Shown here in pieces: positions 1-8,960 of a DNA stretch of 64,000 nucleotides (positions are counted from its first letter, which is position 1; every line of letters begins with the position of its first letter). The translations under genes and the position numbers were made by a program. Under the pieces are notes generated by a model that searched no databases, was not told where the DNA came from, and was given only the letters and a program-made list of their open reading frames with translations. Location of the stretch: assembly GCA_009776955.1 (NCBI GenBank), contig WRMW01000004.1, forward strand, positions 1-64,000. The letters are read 5' to 3'. The stretch comes from Clostridiales bacterium. GTDB taxonomy: Bacteria; Bacillota; Clostridia; Peptostreptococcales; Anaerovoracaceae.

Positions 1-897
1 ATCAGGCATATTAACGGAACCTTGATGGCAACAGCGTCAATAAACTACAAAGGGACGTCTTATGTGGTCATAGCACCCTCAGTAAATATAAAGATGTCAG
101 TGGAGTATGCGATGCGGGGTGATTTTGAGACGCCCACGAACCATTTCGGTGCGAAGATCTATACCACGGGCACTTATTATGCATATCAGGTCACATACTC
201 GCATCCCGAGAGCACAGCGGAAGCGGTCATATTCGCGTCTATGTCAGAGGCGGAAAGGCGACGGTTCATTGCTGCGACTGCGGAAGAACGGCGGCTGCTT
301 GTGAACGCCCAATACTGCGACGGTACGAGATATAGGGTAGGACTACGGCAGCCCGGAGCCGAAAGCAGCCAGAACCTGGAAATGGCCCCTTCTCCCAAAA
401 CGCCTTATGAGAAAGCAATGGAGTTGTTTCCTAACAATGGGGCAGAACTGGCGGTGCTTTTTGGCATGACTTCGTTTTATAGAGGAGCACTCGTGTTTTG
501 GCAAGAATGGGATGCTACAAAAGGCGGGTCTTTTAGCATAGGCGCAATATTTCTAAACAAAGGCGAATCATTGGTCGATATCGATATGAGTAAATATACT
601 GATTATGCTTTTAAAAATCTTGTTCAGCGTGCCATTTGGTTGGTAATGCATGAGTTCGGACATTCTGTACAGCTTGCTCTTCTAGGACCAGCAGCCTATG
701 CGTACCTTGCTGCTCGCTCTTTACATGGCAGCACCTTAGGCTTGCTTGAGAATGACTATTATAACCAGCCTTGGGAAATAATAGCCGATCTTTTCGGGGG
801 TGTTTCACGGCCCTCCCATACTGAGGAAGCACGCAAGGCAGGATGGGAATGGTGGAACGAATTGTTTTTGCTGTCAAAAGGCATTATTATATTGTAG
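1..897 (+). CDS. 5'-truncated protein with HExxH zinc-protease-like motif
   Basis: The reading frame is open from the first base of the window, so the N-terminus probably lies upstream; the TTG/ATG pair at 22-27 is the first possible internal start. I do not recognise the family. Near the C-terminus MHEFGHSVQ contains an HExxH zinc-binding motif, followed about 45 residues later by NQPWEIIAD, whose Glu could be a third metal ligand as in gluzincins. A metallopeptidase role is inference. The gene ends 27 nt before the start of the lipoprotein gene at 925, so the two are probably co-transcribed. Codon use looks more AT-rich than in the housekeeping genes that follow, which is compatible with accessory DNA. 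Confidence 0.6.
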   Translation: MRHINGTLMATASINYKGTSYVVIAPSVNIKMSVEYAMRGDFETPTNHFGAKIYTTGTYYAYQVTYSHPESTAEAVIFASMSEAERRRFIAATAEERRLLVNAQYCDGTRYRVGLRQPGAESSQNLEMAPSPKTPYEKAMELFPNNGAELAVLFGMTSFYRGALVFWQEWDATKGGSFSIGAIFLNKGESLVDIDMSKYTDYAFKNLVQRAIWLVMHEFGHSVQLALLGPAAYAYLAARSLHGSTLGLLENDYYNQPWEIIADLFGGVSRPSHTEEARKAGWEWWNELFLLSKGIIIL

Positions 898-924
898 AGG
901 TTGGCTGAAAGGAAGGGGTTGGAT

Positions 925-1773
925 ATGAAGAAGCGTGTGGCGATACTGGTTTTGGCAATAGTGCTTTCGGTGCTTGTTTTCCCAGGGTGCTTTACAATAG
1001 GGCGAGACATAAACAAGTATTACGGTCCCCATGCCGATCTCAATACGGTCGTGATGAATAGTGTCTTGGGTGCCACTGTTGAAACTGGCGAAATCATCGT
1101 GTTGGACGAGGACTCTTTTGGCAGAAGGCTGTTTGCCTATGGGGGAGAATCCAAAATATGGATTGGTTCAGACCCATTTCAATGGGAGCTTATACGAGGA
1201 ATATTCATATCCCAAAAGACCGACAAAAAAGAGGGGTATGTGTACTATTACCCGGATTACAATTATCTCGTTTACGCAGGGCTTCCTTGGCCGCATGGTG
1301 ATATGCTGGAAGGGTGGGCGAGGAGTCCAGAGCTTGCCGATGATATCGAATGGCTTAAAGAGAAGAACGACTGGGAGATGCCGTTTGACGAAAGCAAATG
1401 CGTAAGAGCGGAAATATCAGAAAGAGATATAGCTGTGGATGCAATGCTTGAAGGGACCCTTTTAGTACCCGTTGAATCAAGAGGTGCGGCTCGCACGAAT
1501 ATCAATTGGCTTATTGGTAGTGAATACAGCGAAGGTGGCCTTAGCCATTTTACCTCTGACGAGTATGGTCGCTATATCTATTACTCAACGATAAGAAATG
1601 CCACATCGTCAGAAGAATCAACTTCCCGCCCTTTGAAGTTCTATATCGTGATGTTCGGTCCTGACGGGTCTTTCGACCCTGAGACCGGCATCATAGAAGT
1701 AGAGGATATATGGGACTGTCAGGACGAGCTGAAAGCGTTCAAGGAGCGGAATGGTTGGAACACCCCGCCGTGA
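925..1773 (+). CDS. Lipoprotein of unknown function
   Basis: Translated from ATG 925, which follows a good ribosome binding site (AAGGAAGGGG at about 908-917); a longer frame from TTG 901 lacks one. The 282-residue protein starts MKKR, has a hydrophobic stretch, and a lipobox-like VFPGC, so it should be lipidated by Lgt and anchored to the outer face of the membrane. The mature part is acidic and rich in aromatic residues (for example YVYYYPDYNYLVY), without a domain I recognise. It follows closely the HExxH protein gene, so they may act together at the cell surface; that is inferred from position only. After it comes a weak inverted repeat (ACCATC/GATGGT near 1800-1825) and then the proA promoter region. 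Confidence 0.7.
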   Translation: MKKRVAILVLAIVLSVLVFPGCFTIGRDINKYYGPHADLNTVVMNSVLGATVETGEIIVLDEDSFGRRLFAYGGESKIWIGSDPFQWELIRGIFISQKTDKKEGYVYYYPDYNYLVYAGLPWPHGDMLEGWARSPELADDIEWLKEKNDWEMPFDESKCVRAEISERDIAVDAMLEGTLLVPVESRGAARTNINWLIGSEYSEGGLSHFTSDEYGRYIYYSTIRNATSSEESTSRPLKFYIVMFGPDGSFDPETGIIEVEDIWDCQDELKAFKERNGWNTPP

Positions 1774-1934
1774 TGGTGGGCGACAAGTTTTAGTCTTACA
1801 CCATCTGTCTATTTCGGTGATGGTATTTTGATGGTATAGTTTATGAGAACGGTGTGGAGAGAGGGTAGTTAGAGGAATATGGCATCTAAGAACGTTCAAA
1901 ATTCAATGCAGATACAGGCACGATACTTTTTCGT

Positions 1935-1940
1935 TATAAT
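1935..1940 (+). promoter_or_regulatory. Probable proA promoter (-10 TATAAT)
   Basis: TATAAT lies 36 nt before the proA start. The corresponding -35 is poor (GATACA-like at 1911-1916, 18-nt spacer). A GAGAGGGG ribosome binding site follows at 1961-1968. Confidence 0.45.
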
Positions 1941-1976
1941 GACTGAATAATAATAATTTTGAGAGGGGTGTTTGAA

Positions 1977-3284
1977 ATGAGTGGAACAATCGGGAATGCA
2001 GCCGTGAACGCGATAGAGGCGGCGGCACGAGCAAAGACGGACAGCCGTGTGCTTGCAACTCTGTCGATAGAGACACGCAACGGCGCGCTTGTAAAAATTG
2101 CTGACGCATTGATGTCGCATAGCGTGGAGATAGCGGAGGCGAACGAAAAAGACCTGAAGGCCGCGCAGGCGGACGGGCTGCCCGACCCCATAGTGAAAAG
2201 GCTCGCCTTTGACGGGAAGAAAATAGAGGACGCCGTAGCCGGCCTGCGTGATATGATAGGCCTCGCCGACCCCGTCGGCCGCATCATGCTAAGGCGCGAG
2301 CTCGACGCAGACCTGTTGATGGAGCAGGTGACCTGCCCAATAGGCGTCATAGGCGTCATCTTCGAGTCACGCCCCGACGCCCTCGTCCAGATAGCCGCCC
2401 TCTGCCTAAAGAGCGGAAACGCGGCGATACTCAAAGGCGGCAGCGAGGCTGCGAACACAAACCGCACATTGTATGAAATTATTCATGGGACGGGAGTGGA
2501 GGCAGGCCTGCCCCAGGGCTTCCTGACTCTGCTCGAATCGCGTTCGGAGATAAACGAGCTGCTTGCCTGCCACGAGTCCGTAGACCTTATCATCCCGCGC
2601 GGCTCCAACGAGTTCGTGCGATATATCATGGACTATTCCGAGATACCCGTGATGGGCCATGCGGACGGCATCTGCCACGTCTACGTGGACAAGGCGGCGG
2701 ACATCGCCAAGGCCGTGCCCATCGTTCGCGACAGCAAGACCCAGTACGTCGCCGTCTGCAACGCAGTGGAGACCGTCCTTGTCCACAAGGACATCGCCGC
2801 CGCCCTGATGCCGCCCCTGATGGAAGCGCTTACGGACAAAGGCGTAGAGGTGCGGGGCTGTGAACGTACGTTTGCAACGCACTCGGGCATAAAGCCCGCC
2901 ATCGAGGATGACTACAAGACCGAGTACCTAGACTATATCGTCACGGTCAAGGTGGTGGACGATATAGCGGAGGCGATAGGCCATATCAACGCTTACGGCT
3001 CGCATCACACGGACGCCATCATCACGGAGGACGACGTGGCCGCCGCGATCTTTATGGCGGGCGTTGACTCGGCGGGCGTCTACCACAATTGTTCTACACG
3101 CTTCGCTGACGGCTTCCGCTATGGCTTCGGGGCGGAAGTCGGCGTCAGCACAGGCAAGCTGCACGCACGCGGCCCCGTAGGGCTCGACGGGCTTGTGACT
3201 TATAAATACCTGCTGCACGGCAACGGCAACCTGGTAGGGGACTATGCAGAGGGCCGCAAGTCATTTCGGTTTAAGGATTTGTAG
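1977..3284 (+). CDS. proA: Glutamate-5-semialdehyde dehydrogenase (gamma-glutamyl phosphate reductase)
   Basis: ProA reduces gamma-glutamyl phosphate to glutamate-5-semialdehyde with NADPH in proline synthesis, in the cytoplasm. The 435-residue protein has the normal ProA length. The Rossmann region with ESRPDALVQIA (about residues 130-141), AILKGGSEA, and the catalytic cysteine in AVCNAVETVLVH (Cys261) fit the family; the C-terminal FGAEVGVST is also typical. Start ATG 1977 is preceded by GAGAGGGG with 8-nt spacing; the longer frame from 1959 would begin over that site. The usual partner proB (glutamate 5-kinase) is not in the window, so proA stands alone here and proB must be elsewhere or absent. 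Confidence 0.95.
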   Translation: MSGTIGNAAVNAIEAAARAKTDSRVLATLSIETRNGALVKIADALMSHSVEIAEANEKDLKAAQADGLPDPIVKRLAFDGKKIEDAVAGLRDMIGLADPVGRIMLRRELDADLLMEQVTCPIGVIGVIFESRPDALVQIAALCLKSGNAAILKGGSEAANTNRTLYEIIHGTGVEAGLPQGFLTLLESRSEINELLACHESVDLIIPRGSNEFVRYIMDYSEIPVMGHADGICHVYVDKAADIAKAVPIVRDSKTQYVAVCNAVETVLVHKDIAAALMPPLMEALTDKGVEVRGCERTFATHSGIKPAIEDDYKTEYLDYIVTVKVVDDIAEAIGHINAYGSHHTDAIITEDDVAAAIFMAGVDSAGVYHNCSTRFADGFRYGFGAEVGVSTGKLHARGPVGLDGLVTYKYLLHGNGNLVGDYAEGRKSFRFKDL

Positions 3285-3314
3285 GGGCGGCTTCGCCGCC
3301 CCCGCCTTTCGCCT

Positions 3315-5108
3315 CTATGCCCCTAGCAAATACTTCTCCAAGACGCTGAACGGCGCAGGCCCGAACGACAATATCTTGTCGTGGAAATCCACAGATGAGA
3401 ATGCATCGCCTCGTTCAGCCTCGATTTTGCCCCTAAGCTCCGCCATCCCGATATAGCCGAGATAGTATTTAAGGTAGATTGCCGGGTGCGCTATGATATA
3501 TTGGTAAAAATCATCGACCAGGTCAGGGTCGTCATAGCCAAATCCGCCCAGAAACTCACCCGCCTCTGTGATGGTCCAGCCTTCGTAATGGACCATGATA
3601 TCCAGGATGGCGGACAGCCCTAAGTCCAGAAGCTTTTCCAGCTTCAGCAATTCCGCGGTTTCCGGGTTCAGGCCTAAGTAGTCAAAGCTGTACAGTTCCG
3701 CAAGGGTCGCCCAGCCCTCCGAATAGGCGGGTGCATTAAATATATGGCGTACATTGTCAAGCTCGCTCAGTCCACTATAGACAGTTTGGTATAGATGCCC
3801 CGGAAAGCCTTCGTGCGCCATTGTTGAGAAAAACATTGTGCCGTCATCAAACATGGAGTCCGTAGGGTCGAAATATATCACGTTCTCGGTCAGAAGGTCT
3901 ATCGGCGGAATCAGGAAAAACGCCGGTGACAGCCGCCCTTCCATGGAGGGCTCGACCTTTTTCACTTCATAGTTCACGTCGGGCAGCGGCGGGAAATCCG
4001 CAAGCATGTCCTGCCTCAGCTGCTCCATTATCGATGTCGGCTCCGAGGTGTCGATTGACAGGGATGCCAGTTCCTCCGCAAAATCGCCACCGCCGCCAAG
4101 CAGGGCGAAGAAGGCGTCCATGTCCGCTTCAAACTGGGCGAAGGCGATGTTCTTTATCTCGTCTGCGGATTTTTCGGACTCGCTCTCCGATTTCATAGCA
4201 AGGGCGTAATATTCCTTCCCGTTCGGAAAATAATAGAGCCCGTCCTCGTTTTGCCCAGTCCCCCTCAGTTCCTCCAGTCCGTCGATCAATAATTGATATG
4301 CAGGGAAGAAATGTGCATGGACTGCGGCAAGGTTCTCTGCCTTGTAATCGGCCTTTTGCTCGTCCGTCAAAAAGTCGAGAGCATCTATTTTCGAGTCAAA
4401 GGTGGCGACGACAAAATGCCCGTCCTCGTCCTCTATCAACGCCTCGCATTGCTCGATAACGGAGTCGAGAGCGCGGTCAGCCATGAAAAGCCCGGCGGCG
4501 GATTTCTCCTGTTGGTAGGTGACGATATCGCCGAAATATCTGCCCAGATCCGAAAGAAGACCCAGATATGAGATGATATCCTTTTCCTTGCGGAAAGCGT
4601 ATTCGACCATCAGAATAGGGAGTATCGCTTGGATGCCGGTCGTTGGGAAAAGCATATCCCCATAATGGTCAAAGCCCCGATAAGCCGCCGAATCGCCGAG
4701 GTACCACAGCAAAACATCGTATGTGATGCGGTCGTTTTCGCTAAGTTCATAATATGGGAATGCCCGCAATGTATCCAGCCACGACAAAACTTGCAGGTTA
4801 TATTCATTGCTGGATTCTGCGTCGACCCGTCCAAGCGTAGGGGCTATGTCGTCAATTGAATAATTCTCAGGGTCGGCAATCTTGAAGTGCAGTGTAAGGG
4901 TGTCGCTGGTGACATGATACCTGAAAATCTCGTCGGCGAGCTCGGCAAACAATTCGCCGGCGTCTGCCTGCCCGGCCGTCGGGGCGGGGGCGGACGTTTC
5001 CGGCTGCACAGGCGGTAGCCCCGCCGGGCTCTGGCAGGCGGCCAGCAACAGCGCCGCAAGAAGCAGGATGACTAGCCTAATACCGAACAGTCTTGCAATC
5101 ATGTCCAT
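3315..5108 (-). CDS. DUF885-family lipoprotein (putative metallo-hydrolase)
   Basis: A 597-residue protein beginning with a signal peptide and the lipobox LLAAC (Cys about residue 25), followed by a Pro/Ala/Thr-rich linker, so a surface lipoprotein. The body resembles the DUF885 family, including the signature HEGFPGHLYQ, an HExxxGH metal-binding motif that these predicted peptidase-like proteins share. The natural substrate is unknown. The start is unusual: ATG at 5108 lies only 3 nt after the CCA end of tRNA-Pro on the same strand, and a second ATG two codons later (5102) is also close; no Shine-Dalgarno sequence can exist outside the tRNA body. Translation after tRNA processing is therefore likely to be leaderless. 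Confidence 0.85.
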   Translation of the reverse strand: MDMIARLFGIRLVILLLAALLLAACQSPAGLPPVQPETSAPAPTAGQADAGELFAELADEIFRYHVTSDTLTLHFKIADPENYSIDDIAPTLGRVDAESSNEYNLQVLSWLDTLRAFPYYELSENDRITYDVLLWYLGDSAAYRGFDHYGDMLFPTTGIQAILPILMVEYAFRKEKDIISYLGLLSDLGRYFGDIVTYQQEKSAAGLFMADRALDSVIEQCEALIEDEDGHFVVATFDSKIDALDFLTDEQKADYKAENLAAVHAHFFPAYQLLIDGLEELRGTGQNEDGLYYFPNGKEYYALAMKSESESEKSADEIKNIAFAQFEADMDAFFALLGGGGDFAEELASLSIDTSEPTSIMEQLRQDMLADFPPLPDVNYEVKKVEPSMEGRLSPAFFLIPPIDLLTENVIYFDPTDSMFDDGTMFFSTMAHEGFPGHLYQTVYSGLSELDNVRHIFNAPAYSEGWATLAELYSFDYLGLNPETAELLKLEKLLDLGLSAILDIMVHYEGWTITEAGEFLGGFGYDDPDLVDDFYQYIIAHPAIYLKYYLGYIGMAELRGKIEAERGDAFSSVDFHDKILSFGPAPFSVLEKYLLGA

Positions 5109-5111
5109 TTT

Positions 5112-5188
<77 letters not shown>

Positions 5189-5203
5189 ACGCACACAAAG
5201 GGC

Positions 5204-5209
5204 ATTATA
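5204..5209 (-). promoter_or_regulatory. -10 element of the tRNA-Pro transcript
   Basis: Minus-strand TATAAT in the 53-nt gap between the recombinase stop and the tRNA. The -35 is not clear at standard spacing. It would drive tRNA-Pro and the adjoining DUF885 gene together. Confidence 0.5.
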
Positions 5210-5241
5210 CTAGATTTACCCGCATCTCGTCCAGCAAGATT

Positions 5242-6186
5242 TTAGGCACGCGGATGGGCGGTGTCGTACACATCCTTGATGCGGTTCCGCGTGACCGAAA
5301 GGTATACCTGTGTCGCAGTGGGGTCCTCGTGCCCTAGCAGCTCCTGAATGGACTTGAGATCCGCCCCGTGCTGGATCATATGGACCGCGAACGAGTTGCG
5401 AATCATCTGAGGGGTGAGGTCTTTTTCAAGCCCTATCTTTTTCGCGTAGCCCTTTATCACCTTCCAAAGCGCCTGGCGGGTGATGCGTTCCCCATAGTAA
5501 TTGAGGAAAAGGGCGCCGTCGTCTTCGGACGTGCGGGCGCTCTCATCGTTTTTCTTGCGGAAATGGGGGCGGACATCGTAGATATACTTTTCGAGCGCGG
5601 CGCGGGCTGGTCGGCCGAGCGGGATGATGCGTGCCTTGCCGTGGGCGCCGCTGCACGACACAAAACCCATACGGAGATTGATATCATCTATGTTCGCGAA
5701 CCTAAGTTCTGTAGCTCTGAGTCCGGTCGCATAGAGCATCTCAAGTATGGCAAGATCACGTTGGCCTATTTCCGTGTCGTCTGGGGCGGCGAGCAGGCGG
5801 TCGACTTCCTCAAGTGTAAGGTATTCAACCTCGTTGCGTTCAATGCGAGGCGAGTGTATGCCCTTCGTCGGGTTTTCGGATAGCACGCCCGTTTCTATCA
5901 TAAATTTATAATATGCACGGATGGAAGCGAGTTTGCGGTTTACCGTCGCTGTGCTCCTGCCGTCCCTTTTCAATTTTAGCAACCACGCAGAGGCATCCGA
6001 CTTAGAGGCGCTGCTTAGGCTGTGAATGCCTTTCTCTTCCAAAAACCGTTGAAAATCGGGCAAATCACGCAGATACGCGGATACAGAGTTATGTGAAAGC
6101 TCTTTTGTATTGATCAAGTATTCTTTGAACGAATCAAATGTCCTGTCTGTTTCATCCACCAATTTGCCTATGCCTCTTCCCTTCAC
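5242..6186 (-). CDS. XerC/XerD-like tyrosine recombinase
   Basis: A 314-residue site-specific recombinase with an N-terminal SAM-like core-binding domain (residues about 15-105) and a C-terminal catalytic domain. Visible catalytic residues are Arg in ATGLRATEL, Lys in HGKARIIPL, Arg in MIRNSF, His in LLGHED and the nucleophile Tyr in TQVYLSV. The usual HxLRHS box reads QMIRNS, so the first catalytic His is Gln and the following His is Asn. The C-terminal HPRA tail resembles XerD-type proteins that resolve chromosome dimers, but no dif site or mobile element flanks it. GTG 6186 gives the listed length; a GGGAAGAGG stretch inside the first codons suggests the true start may be TTG 6162 or GTG 6159. 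Confidence 0.85.
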   Translation of the reverse strand: MKGRGIGKLVDETDRTFDSFKEYLINTKELSHNSVSAYLRDLPDFQRFLEEKGIHSLSSASKSDASAWLLKLKRDGRSTATVNRKLASIRAYYKFMIETGVLSENPTKGIHSPRIERNEVEYLTLEEVDRLLAAPDDTEIGQRDLAILEMLYATGLRATELRFANIDDINLRMGFVSCSGAHGKARIIPLGRPARAALEKYIYDVRPHFRKKNDESARTSEDDGALFLNYYGERITRQALWKVIKGYAKKIGLEKDLTPQMIRNSFAVHMIQHGADLKSIQELLGHEDPTATQVYLSVTRNRIKDVYDTAHPRA

Positions 6187-6246
6187 TCTTTCTGTGTATC
6201 AAACGCGTCCCGTAAACAGGATTACATAAAAGCTATGTACATGCAT

Positions 6247-6275
6247 AGTATATCTAAGCATTTACAATATTACAA
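6247..6275 (-). promoter_or_regulatory. Promoter of the tyrosine recombinase
   Basis: Minus strand TTGTAA (6270-6275), 17-nt spacer, TATACT (6247-6252). The predicted leader is 55-80 nt depending on which start codon is used. Confidence 0.55.
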
Positions 6276-6344
6276 TAGGGTTACATAATTTGTTTGAATT
6301 TTTTTGCGCGGGCTATTTGGGAAGTAAAGGGCGGCCACTCGCAG

Positions 6345-6381
6345 TTTACGAACACGCGTTTCCAGACCGTGTGTTCGTAAA
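6345..6381. repeat. 14-bp imperfect inverted repeat upstream of nrdD
   Basis: Arms at 6345-6358 and 6368-6381 (TTTACGAACACGCG and its complement with one mismatch) around a 9-nt loop. No T-run follows, so it looks more like a protein-binding site or RNA hairpin than an intrinsic terminator. It lies between the divergent recombinase and nrdD promoters. Confidence 0.7.
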
Positions 6382-6425
6382 TGGAAAAACTTATAACATG
6401 AAACACTTTTGTAACACAAAATCCG

Positions 6426-6454
6426 TTGACATGCTATATATGGTGTGTGATAAT
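6426..6454 (+). promoter_or_regulatory. nrdD promoter with NrdR-box match in the spacer
   Basis: TTGACA (6426-6431), a 17-nt spacer and GATAAT (6449-6454) make a strong sigma-A promoter. Positions 6431-6446 (ATGCTATATATGGTGT) match the known NrdR consensus ACACWATATATTGTGT at 13 of 16 positions. NrdR represses ribonucleotide reductase genes when dATP is high, and a site between -35 and -10 suits repression. A second tandem box, usual for NrdR, is not convincing; only an ACAC half-site is seen near 6403. Confidence 0.7.
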
Positions 6455-6524
6455 GAAATCCGTGCAAGGCAGACGGAATTTAACCTGAATTTTACATTTT
6501 CTTGACAGGGGAAGGGAGAACTGA

Positions 6525-8957
6525 ATGTTCATACCGGTAGAGAAAAGCAACGGGAATACCATCCCTTTCGAAGCGGTAGCGACCGAAAGAGAGGCAGATA
6601 AGCGTAGGGACAGAGTCAAGGTGAGAGCCATGCTTCTGTCTATCGAGAAGCGGGACGGGCGGGTCGTCCCGTACGATATATCCAAAATCGAAAAAGCCAT
6701 AAAACTGGCGATGGAGGCCGCCGGCAGGGGGGACTCGGTCTCTTGTCTTGCCTTGGCGGACGATGTGGAAATGAGGCTTGTGGACAGATATACCGGCTCC
6801 ATACCCGGCATCGAGGCCATCCAGGACATCGTCGAGGAAGTCCTTATGGATCACGGCTTCCCACGCGTGGCGAAGCTTTACCACGACTATCGCGTGGAGC
6901 GTACACGCGAGCGCGAAAAGCGGACGAGCCTTATGCGGAGGATGAACGAGCTTGACCAAGAGGCTGCCGCAGCCAGTGATATAAAGCGTGACAATGCCAA
7001 TATCGACGGAGACACGCCGATGGGCACCATGCTGAAATTCGGGTCCGAGAGCGCAAAGGATTATTACGAAAAATACATCTTGACCCGCCCGCAGTCAGAG
7101 GCGCACGAGCAAGGGGACATCCATATCCACGATTTCGATTTCTACACGCTTACGACCACTTGCTGCCAGATAGACATAAGGAAGCTGTTTGAAGGCGGTT
7201 TTTCGACAGGCCACGGCCATCTTCGCGAACCCAACAGCATCCATAGCTATGCCGCGCTTGCCTGCATCGCCATACAGTCCAACCAAAACGACCAACACGG
7301 CGGCCAGAGCATACCGTTCTTCGACTTCGGGCTCGCGCCCGGCGTGTCAAAGACCTACAGAAAATTATATGTATCCAATTATATAAAGGCCCTGCGCCTG
7401 CTCGCCCCTGAGTTTGACCTTGAGGACGATGAGATCAAGGCGGTGTTTGCGGATATCGAGGGCAAGCACGGGCTTTTCCCGCAGCTTAGGCAAGACCCGG
7501 AGTACGCAAAGCGTGAGACAGAGGCCTTTTTGGATGCGGGCGCAAAACCTGATCTGATTGAGAAGGTACGCAGCTTCGTCGTAAAGACGGCGGAGATAGA
7601 GACGGACCGCGAGGTCAAGCAGGCGATGGAAGCCCTGGTACACAACCTCAACACCATGCATTCAAGGGCGGGCGCCCAGACGCCGTTCTCAAGCATCAAT
7701 TACGGGACGGACACGTCGCCGGAGGGCAGGCTCGTCAGCAAGAACGTCATGCTCGCGACCGAGGAAGGGCTTGGCAACGGAGAGACGCCCATATTCCCGA
7801 TCCATGTGTTCAAAGTGAAAGAGGGGGTCAACTTCAACGAGGGCGAGCCGAACTACGACTTGTTCAAATTGGCGTGTCGCGTAAGCGCAAAACGACTTTA
7901 CCCAAACTTCTCGTTTATCGACGCTCCTTACAACATCAAGTTCTACGAGGAAGGGCGGCCCGAAACGGAAGTCGCTTATATGGGATGCAGGACACGCGTC
8001 ATCGCGAATGTCTACGACCCCGACAACCAAATCGTGGTGGGTCGCGGCAACCTCAGCTTCACATCCATAAACCTCCCGCGTATCGCCATAAAGAGCAGCG
8101 GCAGCATCGAATGGTTTTTCGAGGAGCTTGAGCGGAAGATGAAGATGGTGACGGACCAGCTCTACGACCGCTACACCATCCAGTCCAAGAAGAAAGTTCG
8201 CAACTTCCCCTTCCTTATGGGGCAGGGCATCTGGCTCGATTCCGACAAGCTCGGCATCAACGATGAGGTCGGCGAGGTGCTGAAGCACGGCACGCTGTCG
8301 ATGGGCTTTATCGGGCTTGCCGAGGCGCTTGTCGCCCTTATCGGCTCGCACCATGGCGAGACCAAGGAGGCGGAAAATCTGGGGCTTGAGATCGTAGGGT
8401 TCATGCGTGGCTACCTTGACCGCCTGAGCGAGGAAAAGCAAATGAACTTCACCTTGCTTTCGACGCCGGCAGAGGGGCTGGCAGGCCGCTTCGTGCGTCT
8501 CGACAAGAAAAAATACGGCGAGGTGAAAGGCGTGACGGATCGCGATTATTATACGAACGGTTTTCATATCCCTGTCTATCACTCGATGTCGGCGTTTGAA
8601 AAGATACGCGTCGAGGCGCCGTACCACGCGTTGGCGAACGCAGGGCATATCACCTTTGTCGAACTCGACGGCGACCCCGTACGAAACCTTGACGCCTTTG
8701 AGCACGTTATACGCGCGATGAAAGAGGCTGGCGTTGGCTACGGCTCCATCAACCACCCGGTCGACCGTGACCCCGTCTGCGGGTACAGCGGCGTGATCGA
8801 TGACATCTGCCCCGGCTGCGGCAGGACGGAGGACGAGGGTGATTACGGCTTTGAACGCATCAGAAGGATTACGGGCTATCTGGTCGGGACGCTTGACCGC
8901 TTCAACGATGCCAAGCGCGCCGAGGAAAAAGACAGGGTCAAGCACGGCCTTTCATAA
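6525..8957 (+). CDS. nrdD: Anaerobic ribonucleoside-triphosphate reductase (class III)
   Basis: NrdD makes deoxyribonucleotides without oxygen, using a glycyl radical installed by NrdG. The 810-residue protein starts at ATG 6525 after a GAAGGGAGA ribosome binding site. After a short leader it has an ATP-cone (MLLSIEKRDGRVVPYD, about residues 36-130) for allosteric control, then the ten-stranded barrel with DIHIHDFD. The C-terminal RRITGYLVG carries the radical glycine (about Gly784), 26 residues from the end. The preceding zinc region shows VCGYSG and CPGCG, that is three of the usual four cysteines. nrdG follows after 3 nt. The promoter has an NrdR-box match, so the pair is probably NrdR regulated. 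Confidence 0.95.
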   Translation: MFIPVEKSNGNTIPFEAVATEREADKRRDRVKVRAMLLSIEKRDGRVVPYDISKIEKAIKLAMEAAGRGDSVSCLALADDVEMRLVDRYTGSIPGIEAIQDIVEEVLMDHGFPRVAKLYHDYRVERTREREKRTSLMRRMNELDQEAAAASDIKRDNANIDGDTPMGTMLKFGSESAKDYYEKYILTRPQSEAHEQGDIHIHDFDFYTLTTTCCQIDIRKLFEGGFSTGHGHLREPNSIHSYAALACIAIQSNQNDQHGGQSIPFFDFGLAPGVSKTYRKLYVSNYIKALRLLAPEFDLEDDEIKAVFADIEGKHGLFPQLRQDPEYAKRETEAFLDAGAKPDLIEKVRSFVVKTAEIETDREVKQAMEALVHNLNTMHSRAGAQTPFSSINYGTDTSPEGRLVSKNVMLATEEGLGNGETPIFPIHVFKVKEGVNFNEGEPNYDLFKLACRVSAKRLYPNFSFIDAPYNIKFYEEGRPETEVAYMGCRTRVIANVYDPDNQIVVGRGNLSFTSINLPRIAIKSSGSIEWFFEELERKMKMVTDQLYDRYTIQSKKKVRNFPFLMGQGIWLDSDKLGINDEVGEVLKHGTLSMGFIGLAEALVALIGSHHGETKEAENLGLEIVGFMRGYLDRLSEEKQMNFTLLSTPAEGLAGRFVRLDKKKYGEVKGVTDRDYYTNGFHIPVYHSMSAFEKIRVEAPYHALANAGHITFVELDGDPVRNLDAFEHVIRAMKEAGVGYGSINHPVDRDPVCGYSGVIDDICPGCGRTEDEGDYGFERIRRITGYLVGTLDRFNDAKRAEEKDRVKHGLS

Positions 8958-8960
8958 ACC

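Noticed and set aside
5242-6186. Integrase of a mobile element next to a tRNA gene.
   Set aside because: The recombinase is next to tRNA-Pro, but no phage or element genes and no duplicated tRNA end (att site) are visible; sequence and length fit a Xer-type housekeeping enzyme.
7689-8945. Long open frame antisense to nrdD (about 418 codons).
   Set aside because: It lies entirely inside a clear nrdD gene and has no family resemblance or ribosome binding site; such shadows are common at this GC content. The same applies to the antisense frame over ilvA (42794-43819).
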